Origin: an uncultured Caryophanales bacterium
Lineage (GTDB): Bacteria; Bacillota_I; Bacilli_A; RFN20; CAG-826
Assembly: GCA_905197045.1 (NCBI GenBank)
Contig: CAJJXG010000018.1
Location: forward strand, 1 to 29,516
Reading direction: 5' to 3'
Length of the DNA stretch: 29,516 bases
The translations under genes were made by a program, and so were the position numbers. Under the pieces are notes generated by a model. The model saw only the letters and a program-made list of their open reading frames with translations, did no database searches and had not been told where the DNA came from. Shown in pieces: positions 1 through 7,582 of the stretch (the first letter of the stretch is position 1; each line of letters starts with the position of its first letter).

Positions 1-8
1 AAAAAATG

Positions 9-60
9 AAAGAGGCTGTTGATAACCTTGTAAATCTTAGTTATTCAACAGCCCCTTTAT
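9..60. terminator. Rho-independent terminator, probably two-way
   Basis: A left arm at 11-25 and a right arm at 41-58 form a long stem built around GGCTGTTGA/TCAACAGCC with a 15-nt loop. A T-rich stretch follows on the plus strand. On the minus strand the stem is followed by the complement of the A-run at 1-6. It may end a gene to the left of the window and/or a minus-strand transcript. The loop also contains a promoter-like string, TTGATA at 19-24. Confidence 0.65.
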
Positions 61-84
61 ATTTTGAAAAAAGATAATAAATTT

Positions 85-155
85 TTGAAAAAGCCTGCAA
101 ATCTAAATTATTTTTGCTTTTAAAGACACATAGAACTTAGATAAATAAATATAAT
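85..155 (+). promoter_or_regulatory. Candidate promoters for the BI-1-like gene
   Basis: Two weak candidates exist. TTGAAA (85-90) is followed after 18 nt by TATTTT (109-114). A consensus TATAAT lies at 150-155 but has no good -35 box. The second would give a leader of about 70 nt, in which I recognise no riboswitch. The spacer of the first candidate resembles the spacer of the promoter at 4042-4070. Confidence 0.35.
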
Positions 156-230
156 GTCAATTATTTTCAAACGTAATAATGATTTTAGTTGTATTTATTT
201 ATGTAAGTAATATTTCTGGAGGTAGCTATT

Positions 231-1034
231 TTGGAAAATTACGTAGAACAAAATCCTGCTAGTAAGGTATTTGATGATCAAATTAGTAAAAGTAAATTTT
301 ATACCCAAATTTTCTTATATTTTGGGTTAGGAATTTTATTAACTGCTGTTGTTTGTGTTTTAGTTTCTTGGGCGTTTAATTCTATTTGGCCTATTTCTGA
401 AAATATTGATGGCTCAATCGTTTTAAATGAAGAAACACTTTGGGTTTATTTAGGAGTTTTAATTGTTAGTTCGCTAGTTTTACTTGTCTTATCCTTCGTT
501 ATTACCTTTAAATCTTTAAAGGGAAGTGGCTCGCTTACTGTTCCATATGTTTTATATTCGATGGTAATGGGAGTTTTATTATCTTCATTTACATTCTTTA
601 TTGGTGATACTTATATAATTGGTGAAGCTTTGTTTATTACTGCCTTACTTTTCCTTGGAATGTGTGGGATAGGCTATTTAACTCATAATAAACTTGCGAC
701 TTGGGCAAAAGTTGCAATTGGATTCTCAATTGCAGTTATTCTTTTATCTTTACTCAATTTAGTTTTTATTCCTTTTGTTGTTTTCGGCGGTAACTGGGCT
801 TTATATGAAACTTATATTATTACTTATTTAATTACAGAAGGCGTAATTTTATTATTATTCTTAATCATGACTGCCTTTGATATGGCACGAATCAGAACTA
901 TTGCTGAAAGAGGTGCTGGCAGTAAAAATTTAGCTTTATATTGTGCTTTGACCCTTTATAGTGATTTTATTACATTATTTATATATGTTTTAAGAATTCT
1001 TGTAACAATTGTTGCAAGTAGTAGGAATAACTAA
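231..1034 (+). CDS. Bax inhibitor-1 / YetJ-like membrane protein
   Basis: This 267-residue protein is almost entirely hydrophobic, with about seven predicted membrane helices after a 25-residue polar N-terminus. The C-terminal part (MTAFDMARIRTIAERG, then ALYCALTLYSDFITLFIYVLRIL) matches the conserved last helices of the BI-1/YetJ/YccA family, including the aspartate in the final helix pair. Members are proposed pH-sensitive calcium-leak channels in the cytoplasmic membrane; that role is family knowledge, not shown here. The start is TTG at 231, supported by a strong GGAGGT at 218-223 with a 7-nt spacer and no competing ATG nearby. The gene stands alone, converges on rarA and is closed by a shared terminator. 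The family call is fairly secure; the physiological role is unknown. Confidence 0.8.
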   Translation: MENYVEQNPASKVFDDQISKSKFYTQIFLYFGLGILLTAVVCVLVSWAFNSIWPISENIDGSIVLNEETLWVYLGVLIVSSLVLLVLSFVITFKSLKGSGSLTVPYVLYSMVMGVLLSSFTFFIGDTYIIGEALFITALLFLGMCGIGYLTHNKLATWAKVAIGFSIAVILLSLLNLVFIPFVVFGGNWALYETYIITYLITEGVILLLFLIMTAFDMARIRTIAERGAGSKNLALYCALTLYSDFITLFIYVLRILVTIVASSRNN

Positions 1035-1049
1035 AAAAATTGAAAAAAG

Positions 1050-1093
1050 AGAAATGAAAAAGGTTTCCTCATTGGAAACCTATTTCATTTTAT
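1050..1093. terminator. Two-way terminator between BI-1-like gene and rarA
   Basis: GGTTTCC (1062-1068) pairs with GGAAACC (1074-1080) over a short TCATT loop. The stem is extended by AAATGAAA against TTTCATTT outside a small internal loop. T-rich DNA follows on both strands. The right arm overlaps the rarA stop codon (TAG, minus strand, 1080-1082), so the last rarA codons are part of the hairpin. Confidence 0.8.
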
Positions 1094-2357
1094 ATAATTG
1101 CTTCATTTTCTTTATATCTTTACTTCTAAAAGTTGAAAGATATTTTTTGTATTGTTCATTTAAGAATTTTTCATAACTTGATTCGGTTTGCGGATTGATT
1201 ATAAAAAATTTCATATTTTTTATAATATCAGGCAAATATTGAAGGTGTGGCCAAACTTCAGGTTGATCATAAGGATATTTTTCTTCTTCTGAAACATTAA
1301 CCGGAGTGTATTTTAAATAGTCTAAAACATCAAGAGGGAAATCATTATTGATCGCCATTGCTTTTTGCATAGCGGTGCAAGCAGCTTTAGATTTTGGAGA
1401 AAGAGCTAAATCAACAATTGCAACAGAAATAGGAATTATTGCTTCTGGTAAGCCAACCTCATAAGCTGATTCGATAGCAATTTTAGTTCGCATGCAAGCT
1501 TGCGGATTAGCTATACCAATGTCTTCATAAGCGGTGACTAATAAGCGCCTTGCTAAAGAATCTAAATCTCCACTAGCTAATAAGCGAGAAGCATAAAAAA
1601 TTGCTGCATTAACATCACTACCTCTAATTGATTTTTGAAGTGCACTTACTGCATCGTAATGCCCATCACCATCATTATCGATTCCAGAATTTGGAACTTT
1701 TATGACTTTTTTAACTTTCTCTAAAGTTATTTCTTCGTTTTTATAAGTAATATCAACTATTTCTAAATAATTTAAAGCGAAGCGAAAATCACCATTAGAT
1801 TGTTGTGAAATATAGCGTAATGCTTCTTCGCTAATTGTTATTTTATTATCAAGGCCTTTTTTAGAAGAAATTGCTCTTTTTAAGCCTTCCTCTAATTCAT
1901 TTACTGTTAATTTTTTGACCTCTAAAAGATGGCAGCGACTTCTAATAGCTTTATTAATAGAAATATAAGGATTAGCAGTGGTCGCTCCAATTAAATAGAC
2001 AGTTCCATCTTCTAAAGCAGGTAAAAGAATGTCTTGTTTATCTTTATTTAAACGATGGATTTCATCAATAATCAAAATAGGGCATTCGTAATTTTTACTA
2101 TCATTAATAGCATCGACTAGATCCTTTTTATTAGAGCTAGTAGCGTTAATTTTATAATATTTGGCGCCCATTTCGTTAGCATAACATTCAGCAATTGTTG
2201 TTTTGCCGGTTCCAGGTTCACCAAAAAGAATAAAAGAAAGTGGAGTTTTATTATCCACGCTTTTTCTTAAAAAGCCATTTTTACCAACAAGGTCTTCTTG
2301 TCCAATGACTTCATCAAGTTTAGTTGGTCTTAATCTAAAAGCTAAAGGTCTAATCAT
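1080..2357 (-). CDS. rarA: Replication-associated recombination protein A (AAA+ ATPase, MgsA/RarA)
   Basis: A 425-residue AAA+ ATPase of the RarA/MgsA/WRNIP1 family, related to clamp-loader subunits and RuvB, which acts at stalled or gapped replication forks. The N-terminus RPLAFRLRPTKLDEVIGQEDLVG is the family signature. Walker A (GEPGTGKTT) is at residues 46-54, Walker B (IIDEIH) at 96-101, and the sensor-1 region (GATTANP) at 124-130. The C-terminal half, with ALQKSIRGSDVNAAIFYASRLL, is the family-specific oligomerisation region. I start at the ATG at 2357 because homologues begin just before RPLAFR; the reading frame stays open upstream to 2450, but that part overlaps dtd and looks non-coding. 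No Shine-Dalgarno is visible; a minus-strand TATAAT at 2375-2370 would leave at most a few nt of leader. Confidence 0.93.
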   Translation of the reverse strand: MIRPLAFRLRPTKLDEVIGQEDLVGKNGFLRKSVDNKTPLSFILFGEPGTGKTTIAECYANEMGAKYYKINATSSNKKDLVDAINDSKNYECPILIIDEIHRLNKDKQDILLPALEDGTVYLIGATTANPYISINKAIRSRCHLLEVKKLTVNELEEGLKRAISSKKGLDNKITISEEALRYISQQSNGDFRFALNYLEIVDITYKNEEITLEKVKKVIKVPNSGIDNDGDGHYDAVSALQKSIRGSDVNAAIFYASRLLASGDLDSLARRLLVTAYEDIGIANPQACMRTKIAIESAYEVGLPEAIIPISVAIVDLALSPKSKAACTAMQKAMAINNDFPLDVLDYLKYTPVNVSEEEKYPYDQPEVWPHLQYLPDIIKNMKFFIINPQTESSYEKFLNEQYKKYLSTFRSKDIKKMKQLYKMK

Positions 2358-2409
2358 AAATGCAATAAAATTATACACTTTTAAAGGCCTATTTAATATA
2401 ATGTTGTGG
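2358..2409. promoter_or_regulatory. Divergent rarA/dtd promoter region
   Basis: Only 52 bp separate the two start codons. The plus strand has TATAAT at 2397-2402, which predicts a transcript start at about 2409-2410, the A of the dtd ATG. The minus strand has TATAAT at 2375-2370, which predicts a start 5-6 nt before the rarA ATG. Neither has a good TTGACA. Neither gene has a recognisable Shine-Dalgarno. Confidence 0.5.
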
Positions 2410-2862
2410 ATGAAAATTGTATTACAAGTTGTAAAAAATGCGAGTGTCAAAGTTGATGAAAAACTCGTATCTTCAATTGGAAAAGGCTATTTATTATTAG
2501 TCTCATTTACTAATGGTGACAATCAAGAAATTTTAGAAAAAATGGCCCAAAAAGTTTTTAAACTTAGAGTCTTTTTAGATGAAAATGGCAAAACTAACTT
2601 ATCTATATTTGATGTTGGTGGATCAATTTTATCAGTTTCTCAATTTACTCTTTATGCAAATTTAAAAAAAGGAAATAGACCTAGTTATATTGATGCTTTA
2701 AAAGGTGAAGAATCATCAATTTTATATCAAAAATTTAATGATGAACTTAGAAAATATAGTTTAATGGTAGAAGAAGGTATTTTTGGAGCCGATATGAAAG
2801 TAGAACTTGTTAATGATGGTCCATATACTCTTGTTTTAGATAGTCGTGAATTAGGTTTTTAA
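2410..2862 (+). CDS. dtd: D-aminoacyl-tRNA deacylase
   Basis: The 150-residue protein matches the usual DTD length of about 145-150. DTD removes D-amino acids (and glycine mischarged on tRNA-Ala) from tRNAs and works as a cytoplasmic dimer. Two family motifs are visible: SVSQFTLYA around residues 77-85, and the NDGPYTLVLD segment near residue 138 carrying the cross-subunit Gly-Pro motif. The N-terminus MKIVLQVVKNASVKV aligns with the family start, so I prefer ATG 2410 to the in-frame ATG at 2401, which lies inside the predicted -10 box. The frame stays open upstream, but that stretch is antisense to rarA. It is followed after 2 nt by mnmA, so the two form an operon for tRNA quality. Confidence 0.93.
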   Translation: MKIVLQVVKNASVKVDEKLVSSIGKGYLLLVSFTNGDNQEILEKMAQKVFKLRVFLDENGKTNLSIFDVGGSILSVSQFTLYANLKKGNRPSYIDALKGEESSILYQKFNDELRKYSLMVEEGIFGADMKVELVNDGPYTLVLDSRELGF

Positions 2863-2864
2863 TT

Positions 2865-3995
2865 ATGAAGATAATGATTGGATTAAGTGGTGGAGTAGAT
2901 AGTGCTGTTGCCGCCTATTTATTAAAAGAACAAGGACACGAAGTTGTTTGTTGTTTTATGCGCAATTGGGACTCAATGGCTAATAACGACTATTTGGGCA
3001 ACCCAACTGTTGATGATGATATTTGTCCACAAGAAAAAGATTATCATGATGCGGTTTTAGTTGCTAAAAAACTTAATCTACCTATGCAAAGGGTTGATTA
3101 TGTTAAGGAATACTGGGATAACGTTTTTACTTATTTTTTAAATGAATATAAAAAAGGAAGAACACCAAATCCAGATGTCTTTTGCAATAAATACATTAAA
3201 TTTGGTCCGTTTTTAGAACACGCTAAAAAAGAAGGCTGTGACATGATTGCGATGGGGCATTACGCTAAAAGAGTTGACAAAGATGGCAAAACTTATCTTT
3301 TAAAGGCTAAGGATTTAAATAAAGATCAATCTTACTTTTTAAGTCAAATTTCTTCTTATCAACTTAAAAGTTGTTTGTTTCCACTTGGAGATATCACAAA
3401 ACCAGAAGTTAGAGCAATTGCTCATAAACTAGATTTAGAAAGTGTTGAAGATAAAAAAGATTCAACAGGAGTGTGCTTTATTGGTGAAAGAAATTTTAAA
3501 GAATTTTTGAAAAACTATATTCCTGCTAAAAGTGGAGATATTGTTGATATCGATACAAATGAAGTTATAGGACACCATGAAGGCGTAATTTATTATACGA
3601 TTGGGCAAAGAAAAGGCCTTGGAATAGGCGGGATTAAAGGCTTACCAACAAATGGATGGTTTGTTTGTAAAAAAGATGTTCAAAAAAATATTTTATATGT
3701 AGGAAGCGGAAGCGAAGATAAGCATCTTTTTAGTGATTCTTGTTTAATTGATAATATAAACTTGTTCAATGGTCCAATAAAAGATGGTACACATATTAAT
3801 GTTAAATTTAGATACCGTCAAAAAGATCAAGGTGTTACTTTATATAATGTTGATGAAAAAACAATTCGACTAGTATTTGATGAAAAATATAAAGCTGTTA
3901 CTCCTGGGCAAATTTGTGTTTTTTATGATGGCGATATTTGCCTTGGAGGAGGCATTATAGATAAAGTTTTTAATGGCGATAAGCAAATTAATTAA
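2865..3995 (+). CDS. mnmA: tRNA-specific 2-thiouridylase MnmA
   Basis: This 376-residue enzyme makes 2-thiouridine at the wobble position U34 of Lys, Glu and Gln tRNAs, using ATP and a persulfide sulfur donor. The PP-loop GLSGGVDS is at residues 6-13. The two catalytic cysteines are in place: NPDVFC (C107) and GVCFIG (C204). KDQSYFL and the C-terminal beta-barrel region (YTIGQRKGLGIGG) are also present. It starts 2 nt after the dtd stop with no Shine-Dalgarno, which suggests translational coupling. No clear terminator hairpin follows. Confidence 0.96.
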   Translation: MKIMIGLSGGVDSAVAAYLLKEQGHEVVCCFMRNWDSMANNDYLGNPTVDDDICPQEKDYHDAVLVAKKLNLPMQRVDYVKEYWDNVFTYFLNEYKKGRTPNPDVFCNKYIKFGPFLEHAKKEGCDMIAMGHYAKRVDKDGKTYLLKAKDLNKDQSYFLSQISSYQLKSCLFPLGDITKPEVRAIAHKLDLESVEDKKDSTGVCFIGERNFKEFLKNYIPAKSGDIVDIDTNEVIGHHEGVIYYTIGQRKGLGIGGIKGLPTNGWFVCKKDVQKNILYVGSGSEDKHLFSDSCLIDNINLFNGPIKDGTHINVKFRYRQKDQGVTLYNVDEKTIRLVFDEKYKAVTPGQICVFYDGDICLGGGIIDKVFNGDKQIN

Positions 3996-4041
3996 CTATA
4001 TTCAAAATAAGTACAATATTTAATTTTTTTACTATTTTAAT

Positions 4042-4070
4042 TTGATAACCCTGCAAAACTAAACTATAAT
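4042..4070 (+). promoter_or_regulatory. Vegetative promoter of the orphan membrane protein
   Basis: TTGATA (4042-4047), a 17-nt spacer and a perfect TATAAT (4065-4070). The predicted start is near 4077, so the leader is about 15 nt and carries AAGGGAG (4077-4083) as ribosome binding site. Confidence 0.8.
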
Positions 4071-4091
4071 TTTAAAAAGGGAGTTAAAAAA

Positions 4092-4700
4092 ATGAGTAAA
4101 AAGAAAAATGGTGGATTTTTTTCGCGTTTAATCTGGACCGTTATCATCGTTGGTTTTGTAGCTCTTGGCTTTGTTTTGTTCGTTAGCACTTTACCTTCGG
4201 TTGGAGTTTTAATTAACTACACAACAAGTAGCGATATTCCTTTTGTAGGTACAGCGACATTGTCTGTTGCAATTGCCTTAAAAGGTTTTGGAGCACTTTT
4301 TGGTGGTGCTCTTGATGAAGTTACTTTTAATTCAAGTGCATCAATTGGAGATAAAGTATTTGAAGTGCCTGAAGGATCATTGCCTAGCTTAGGTGAAGAA
4401 TTCGCCTTTAATTATTTAGTATTTATCGGAGTCGTTTTAGTATTGATTGGTGTTGTTCTTGCAATTTTATTCTTTAGAAAGAAAACAATCTCTCTTTTAG
4501 GAGCTTTACTTATTGTAGCCGGAGCAATTTTACTTTGCTTAGATTGTCTCCTTTATACAAGCATTAATGAATCAGCTTTAGGTTCTTTAAAAGAGATTGA
4601 AGGCGTTACAGTAATTGATGTACCAAGCTTACTTTTAGGTATATTTAGTGCTCTTTCTGGAATTACAGTTTTCTTCCACGCACTAACAATTAAAAAATAA
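4092..4700 (+). CDS. Unrecognised integral membrane protein
   Basis: I do not recognise this 202-residue protein. It has a basic N-terminus (MSKKKNGG) followed by a hydrophobic helix, then about four more hydrophobic segments: near 50-75 (weak), 100-127, 130-155 and 175-198. A 30-residue polar stretch between the second and third segments contains acidic residues. No cysteine, histidine or nucleotide-binding motif stands out. The ribosome binding site AAGGGAG lies 8 nt before the ATG. A consensus promoter precedes it and a strong terminator follows, so it is monocistronic and probably expressed constitutively. The coding call is firm; the function is unknown. Confidence 0.75.
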   Translation: MSKKKNGGFFSRLIWTVIIVGFVALGFVLFVSTLPSVGVLINYTTSSDIPFVGTATLSVAIALKGFGALFGGALDEVTFNSSASIGDKVFEVPEGSLPSLGEEFAFNYLVFIGVVLVLIGVVLAILFFRKKTISLLGALLIVAGAILLCLDCLLYTSINESALGSLKEIEGVTVIDVPSLLLGIFSALSGITVFFHALTIKK

Positions 4701-4725
4701 TTCATATCGGTAGAATCCCTACTTT

Positions 4726-4757
4726 AAATGGCCAGGAAACTGGCCATTTATTTTGCT
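4726..4757 (+). terminator. Terminator after the orphan membrane protein
   Basis: A perfect 10-bp stem, AAATGGCCAG (4726-4735) with CTGGCCATTT (4740-4749), is closed by a GAAA tetraloop and followed by ATTTTGCTTT. A second, AT-rich hairpin (TTTACTTT/AAAGTAAA, 4758-4775) lies just downstream. Confidence 0.88.
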
Positions 4758-4788
4758 TTACTTTTTCAAAGTAAAAATATAAAATTTT

Positions 4789-4967
4789 GGCTAGGAAAGA
4801 AATTTATTTAAACTTTTTTAGAGAGATGCGTTTGGTGAAAGCATTAAAGTGAAAATAAATTAGTCACTCCGTTAGTTACAAGTTTTTATTAATTAAGTGC
4901 CTAAATTTTTTTAGGAAATAGGATGGTACCACGATAATTTCGTTCCTAGTTTTACTAGGATTTTTTT
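4789..4967 (+). promoter_or_regulatory. T-box riboswitch leader of alaS
   Basis: A T-box motif (AATAGGATGGTACCACG) is at 4917-4933. The TGGT at 4924-4927 can pair with an uncharged ACCA tRNA end, which fits the A73 discriminator of tRNA-Ala. The antiterminator pairs AGGA (4920-4923) and ACGA (4931-4934) with TCCT (4944-4947) and TCGT (4940-4943). The competing terminator is TCCTAGT/ACTAGGA (4944-4960) followed by seven Ts. In Stem I, ATGC/GCAT encloses a GGTGAAA-containing distal loop (4826-4844), ACTTT pairs with AAAGT, and a GAGAG bulge is present. Stem III is CCTAAA/TTTAGG (4900-4915). The specifier codon is not obvious (see findings). Confidence 0.9.
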
Positions 4968-4986
4968 ATTTAAAGGAGACTTTTTT

Positions 4987-7581
4987 ATGAAATACATGAG
5001 TAGTCAAGAAGTTAGAGAAACATGGCTTAATTTTTTTAAGGAAAGAGGTCATATGATTGAACCAGGTGCAAGTTTGATTCCAAACAATGATCCTTCTCTT
5101 TTATGGATTAATGCAGGCGTTGCTGCATTAAAAAAATATTTTGATGGAAGTGAGGTTCCTGATTCAAAAAGAATTACTAATGTTCAAAAATGTATCAGAA
5201 CAAACGATATCGATAATGTTGGTAGAACTGCTCGTCACCATACCTTTTTTGAAATGTTAGGTAATTTCTCAATTGGAGATTATTTTAGAAAAGAAATTGT
5301 TGAGTGGGCTTTTGACATTCTTACAAACGAGAAATATTTTGGAATGGATAAAGATAAACTTTACGTTACTTACCATCCAACCGATAAAGAAACAAGAGAA
5401 CTTTGGATTAAACAAGGCATGAGTGAAGATCATTTGATACCACTTGAAGGTAATTTTTGGCAAATTGGCGAAGGCCCTTGTGGTCCAAATACTGAAGTCT
5501 TTTTTGATCGTGGTGAAAAATGGGATAGTAAGCATCTTGGCGTAGAACTTTTAAAGCAAGATATTGAAAACGATAGATATATTGAAATTTGGGGTATTGT
5601 TTTTTCTCAATTTAATGCTGTAAATGGTGTAAAAAGAGAAGACTATAAAGAACTTCCTCATAAAAATATTGATACTGGTGCTGGATTAGAAAGAATTTGC
5701 TGTGTTTTACAAAATACTGATACAAATTTCGAAACTGATTTATTTATGCCTATTATTAAGGCGACAGAAAAACTTGCTAACAAACCATATAATAATGAAA
5801 ATTTAATGCCTTATAGAGTTATTGCAGATCATATTAGAGCATGTACTTTTGCTTTAGCTGATGGTGCAAATTTCTCTAACGAAGGTCGCGGATATGTTTT
5901 AAGACGTATTTTAAGAAGAGCAATGAGATATGCTCAAAAAATTGGTTTGTATGAACCTTTCCTTTATAAACTTGTCGATAGTGTCATTGAGGTAATGCAT
6001 GACTTTTATCCTTATCTTTCTGAAAAGAAAGAGCAAATTGAAAAGATTATCAAAAACGAAGAAGAAAGATTTATCAAAACATTAAATAGTGGTGAAAATA
6101 TTCTTAACTCTTATATTAAAGATAGTAAGGAATTAAGTGGTGAGCTTGCTTTTAAACTTTATGATACTTTTGGTTTCCCTGTTGAGTTAACAAAAGAAAT
6201 TTGTGCTGATAATGGTGTTAGTGTTGATATAGATGGATTTAATATTTGCCTTGAAAAGCAAAAAGAGCTTGCAAGAAGTTCTAGAAAAAATATCGAATCT
6301 TTTAATAAGCAATCAAAAGACTTATTAGAATTTAAAGATGAAAGCGTTTATACCTATAAAGATGAAGATATTAAAGCAAAAGTAATTGGCTTATTTAAAG
6401 ATGGAGAAAAAGTTGATCAACTTGATGAAGAAGGCGATGTAATTTTTGATAAAACCAATTTTTATGCTGAGATGGGTGGTCAAGTAGCTGATACAGGAAA
6501 GATTGAAAACAAAGATACTTCAGCAGAAGTTATTAATGTAATTAAAGCTCCTAACAAGCAACATTTACATCACGTTAAGCTTTTATATGGTTCACTTAAG
6601 GTAGGCGATGAATTTGAACTCAAGATTGATAAGGCTAGACATTTTGCAATCGAAAAGAATCACTCAGCAACTCACTTATTACAAAGCGCTTTAATTAAAG
6701 TTTTAGGCGATGAATGCCGTCAAAAAGGTAGTTTCGTCAACGAAGATTATTTACGTTTTGATTTCTCTTTTATGAGAAAAATTGATGCAATTGAACTTAA
6801 AAAAGTTGAGCATTTAGTAAATGAATACATTGCTCAAGGAATTGAAGAAAAAACTTTAATTCTTCCTATAGAAGAAGCTAAAAAAGTTGGGGCAATTTCT
6901 TTGTTTGATGAAAAATATGGCGATGAAGTTAGAGTTGTAACTTTTGGAGATATCTCAAAAGAATTTTGTGGTGGAACTCATGTAAGAAATTCTAGTGAAA
7001 TAGGAATGTTCAAATTAATTAGTGAATCTTCTATTTCTAGCGGAGTAAGAAGAATTGAAGCTAAAACTTCTTTAAATGCATACGAAGAATTCAAAAATAA
7101 AGAAGAAAGATTAAACGAAACAAAACAACTTTTAGATGCAAAAATTGATTCTGATATTTCAAGTAAAATCGCTTCTTTACATGAAAACCTTGCAAATCTC
7201 AATTTAAAATTAGAAAAAATGATTAAAGATCTTGCTATGAATAAAGCTGACTACATCATAAAAGATGTTAAAGAGAATGGAATTGCAATATCTTATAACC
7301 CTGATTTCAATAAAGAAGGACTAATGTCTCTTCTTGATATAACAAAGAGCAAACTCTCTTCTTATATTCTTGTTTTAATTGGAAAAGATGGTGATAGATA
7401 TACTCTTGTTGTAGGTGTCAGTAAGGACAACGTTGAAAAAGGAATTTTTGCCGGCAACATCGTTAAAAAGGTTACATCACTTCTTGGCGGTAATGGTGGA
7501 GGAAGAAAAGACATGGCTCAAGGAAGTGTCAAGTCAGTTGATAATCTTTCTTCATTAACCAAAGATAGTTTACTTAACTAA
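4987..7581 (+). CDS. alaS: Alanine--tRNA ligase
   Basis: This 864-residue class II synthetase charges tRNA-Ala with alanine and hydrolyses mischarged Ser/Gly-tRNA. The aminoacylation domain starts at once (TWLNFFKERGHMIEPGASLIPNNDPSLLWINAG) and holds motif 2 as HHTFFEMLGNFSIGDYF. The editing domain has its zinc ligands in HSATH (559-563) and CGGTH (661-665). The C-Ala domain ends with LLGGNGGGRKDMAQG. The length is normal. The ribosome binding site AAAGGAG is at about 4972-4978, followed by a T-run and then the ATG. It heads an operon with ruvX (1-nt gap) and the DUF1292 gene. Transcription should be switched on by uncharged tRNA through the T-box. Confidence 0.97.
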   Translation: MKYMSSQEVRETWLNFFKERGHMIEPGASLIPNNDPSLLWINAGVAALKKYFDGSEVPDSKRITNVQKCIRTNDIDNVGRTARHHTFFEMLGNFSIGDYFRKEIVEWAFDILTNEKYFGMDKDKLYVTYHPTDKETRELWIKQGMSEDHLIPLEGNFWQIGEGPCGPNTEVFFDRGEKWDSKHLGVELLKQDIENDRYIEIWGIVFSQFNAVNGVKREDYKELPHKNIDTGAGLERICCVLQNTDTNFETDLFMPIIKATEKLANKPYNNENLMPYRVIADHIRACTFALADGANFSNEGRGYVLRRILRRAMRYAQKIGLYEPFLYKLVDSVIEVMHDFYPYLSEKKEQIEKIIKNEEERFIKTLNSGENILNSYIKDSKELSGELAFKLYDTFGFPVELTKEICADNGVSVDIDGFNICLEKQKELARSSRKNIESFNKQSKDLLEFKDESVYTYKDEDIKAKVIGLFKDGEKVDQLDEEGDVIFDKTNFYAEMGGQVADTGKIENKDTSAEVINVIKAPNKQHLHHVKLLYGSLKVGDEFELKIDKARHFAIEKNHSATHLLQSALIKVLGDECRQKGSFVNEDYLRFDFSFMRKIDAIELKKVEHLVNEYIAQGIEEKTLILPIEEAKKVGAISLFDEKYGDEVRVVTFGDISKEFCGGTHVRNSSEIGMFKLISESSISSGVRRIEAKTSLNAYEEFKNKEERLNETKQLLDAKIDSDISSKIASLHENLANLNLKLEKMIKDLAMNKADYIIKDVKENGIAISYNPDFNKEGLMSLLDITKSKLSSYILVLIGKDGDRYTLVVGVSKDNVEKGIFAGNIVKKVTSLLGGNGGGRKDMAQGSVKSVDNLSSLTKDSLLN

Positions 7582-7582
7582 A

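Noticed and set aside
156..217. Possible riboswitch in the leader of the BI-1-like gene.
   Set aside because: No conserved riboswitch core or stable stem followed by a terminator or masked ribosome binding site can be seen.
2203..2409. Upstream extension of the dtd reading frame.
   Set aside because: It runs antisense through rarA coding sequence, and the protein matches DTD only from MKIVLQ onward.
2358..2450. 31-residue N-terminal extension of rarA.
   Set aside because: It lies on the dtd coding region and promoter, and RarA homologues start just before RPLAFR.
3996..4041. Terminator after mnmA.
   Set aside because: The region is AT-rich with T-runs, but I find no stem that would form a terminator.
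4758..4775. Second hairpin after the orphan membrane protein as an extra terminator.
   Set aside because: The stem is almost all A/T and is not followed by a T-run; it may be chance or part of the alaS promoter region.
7180..7205. A string like the shared promoter-spacer motif (CCTTGCAAATCTCAATTT) inside alaS.
   Set aside because: It encodes alaS residues in a coiled-coil-like region and has no promoter context; chance likeness in AT-rich DNA.
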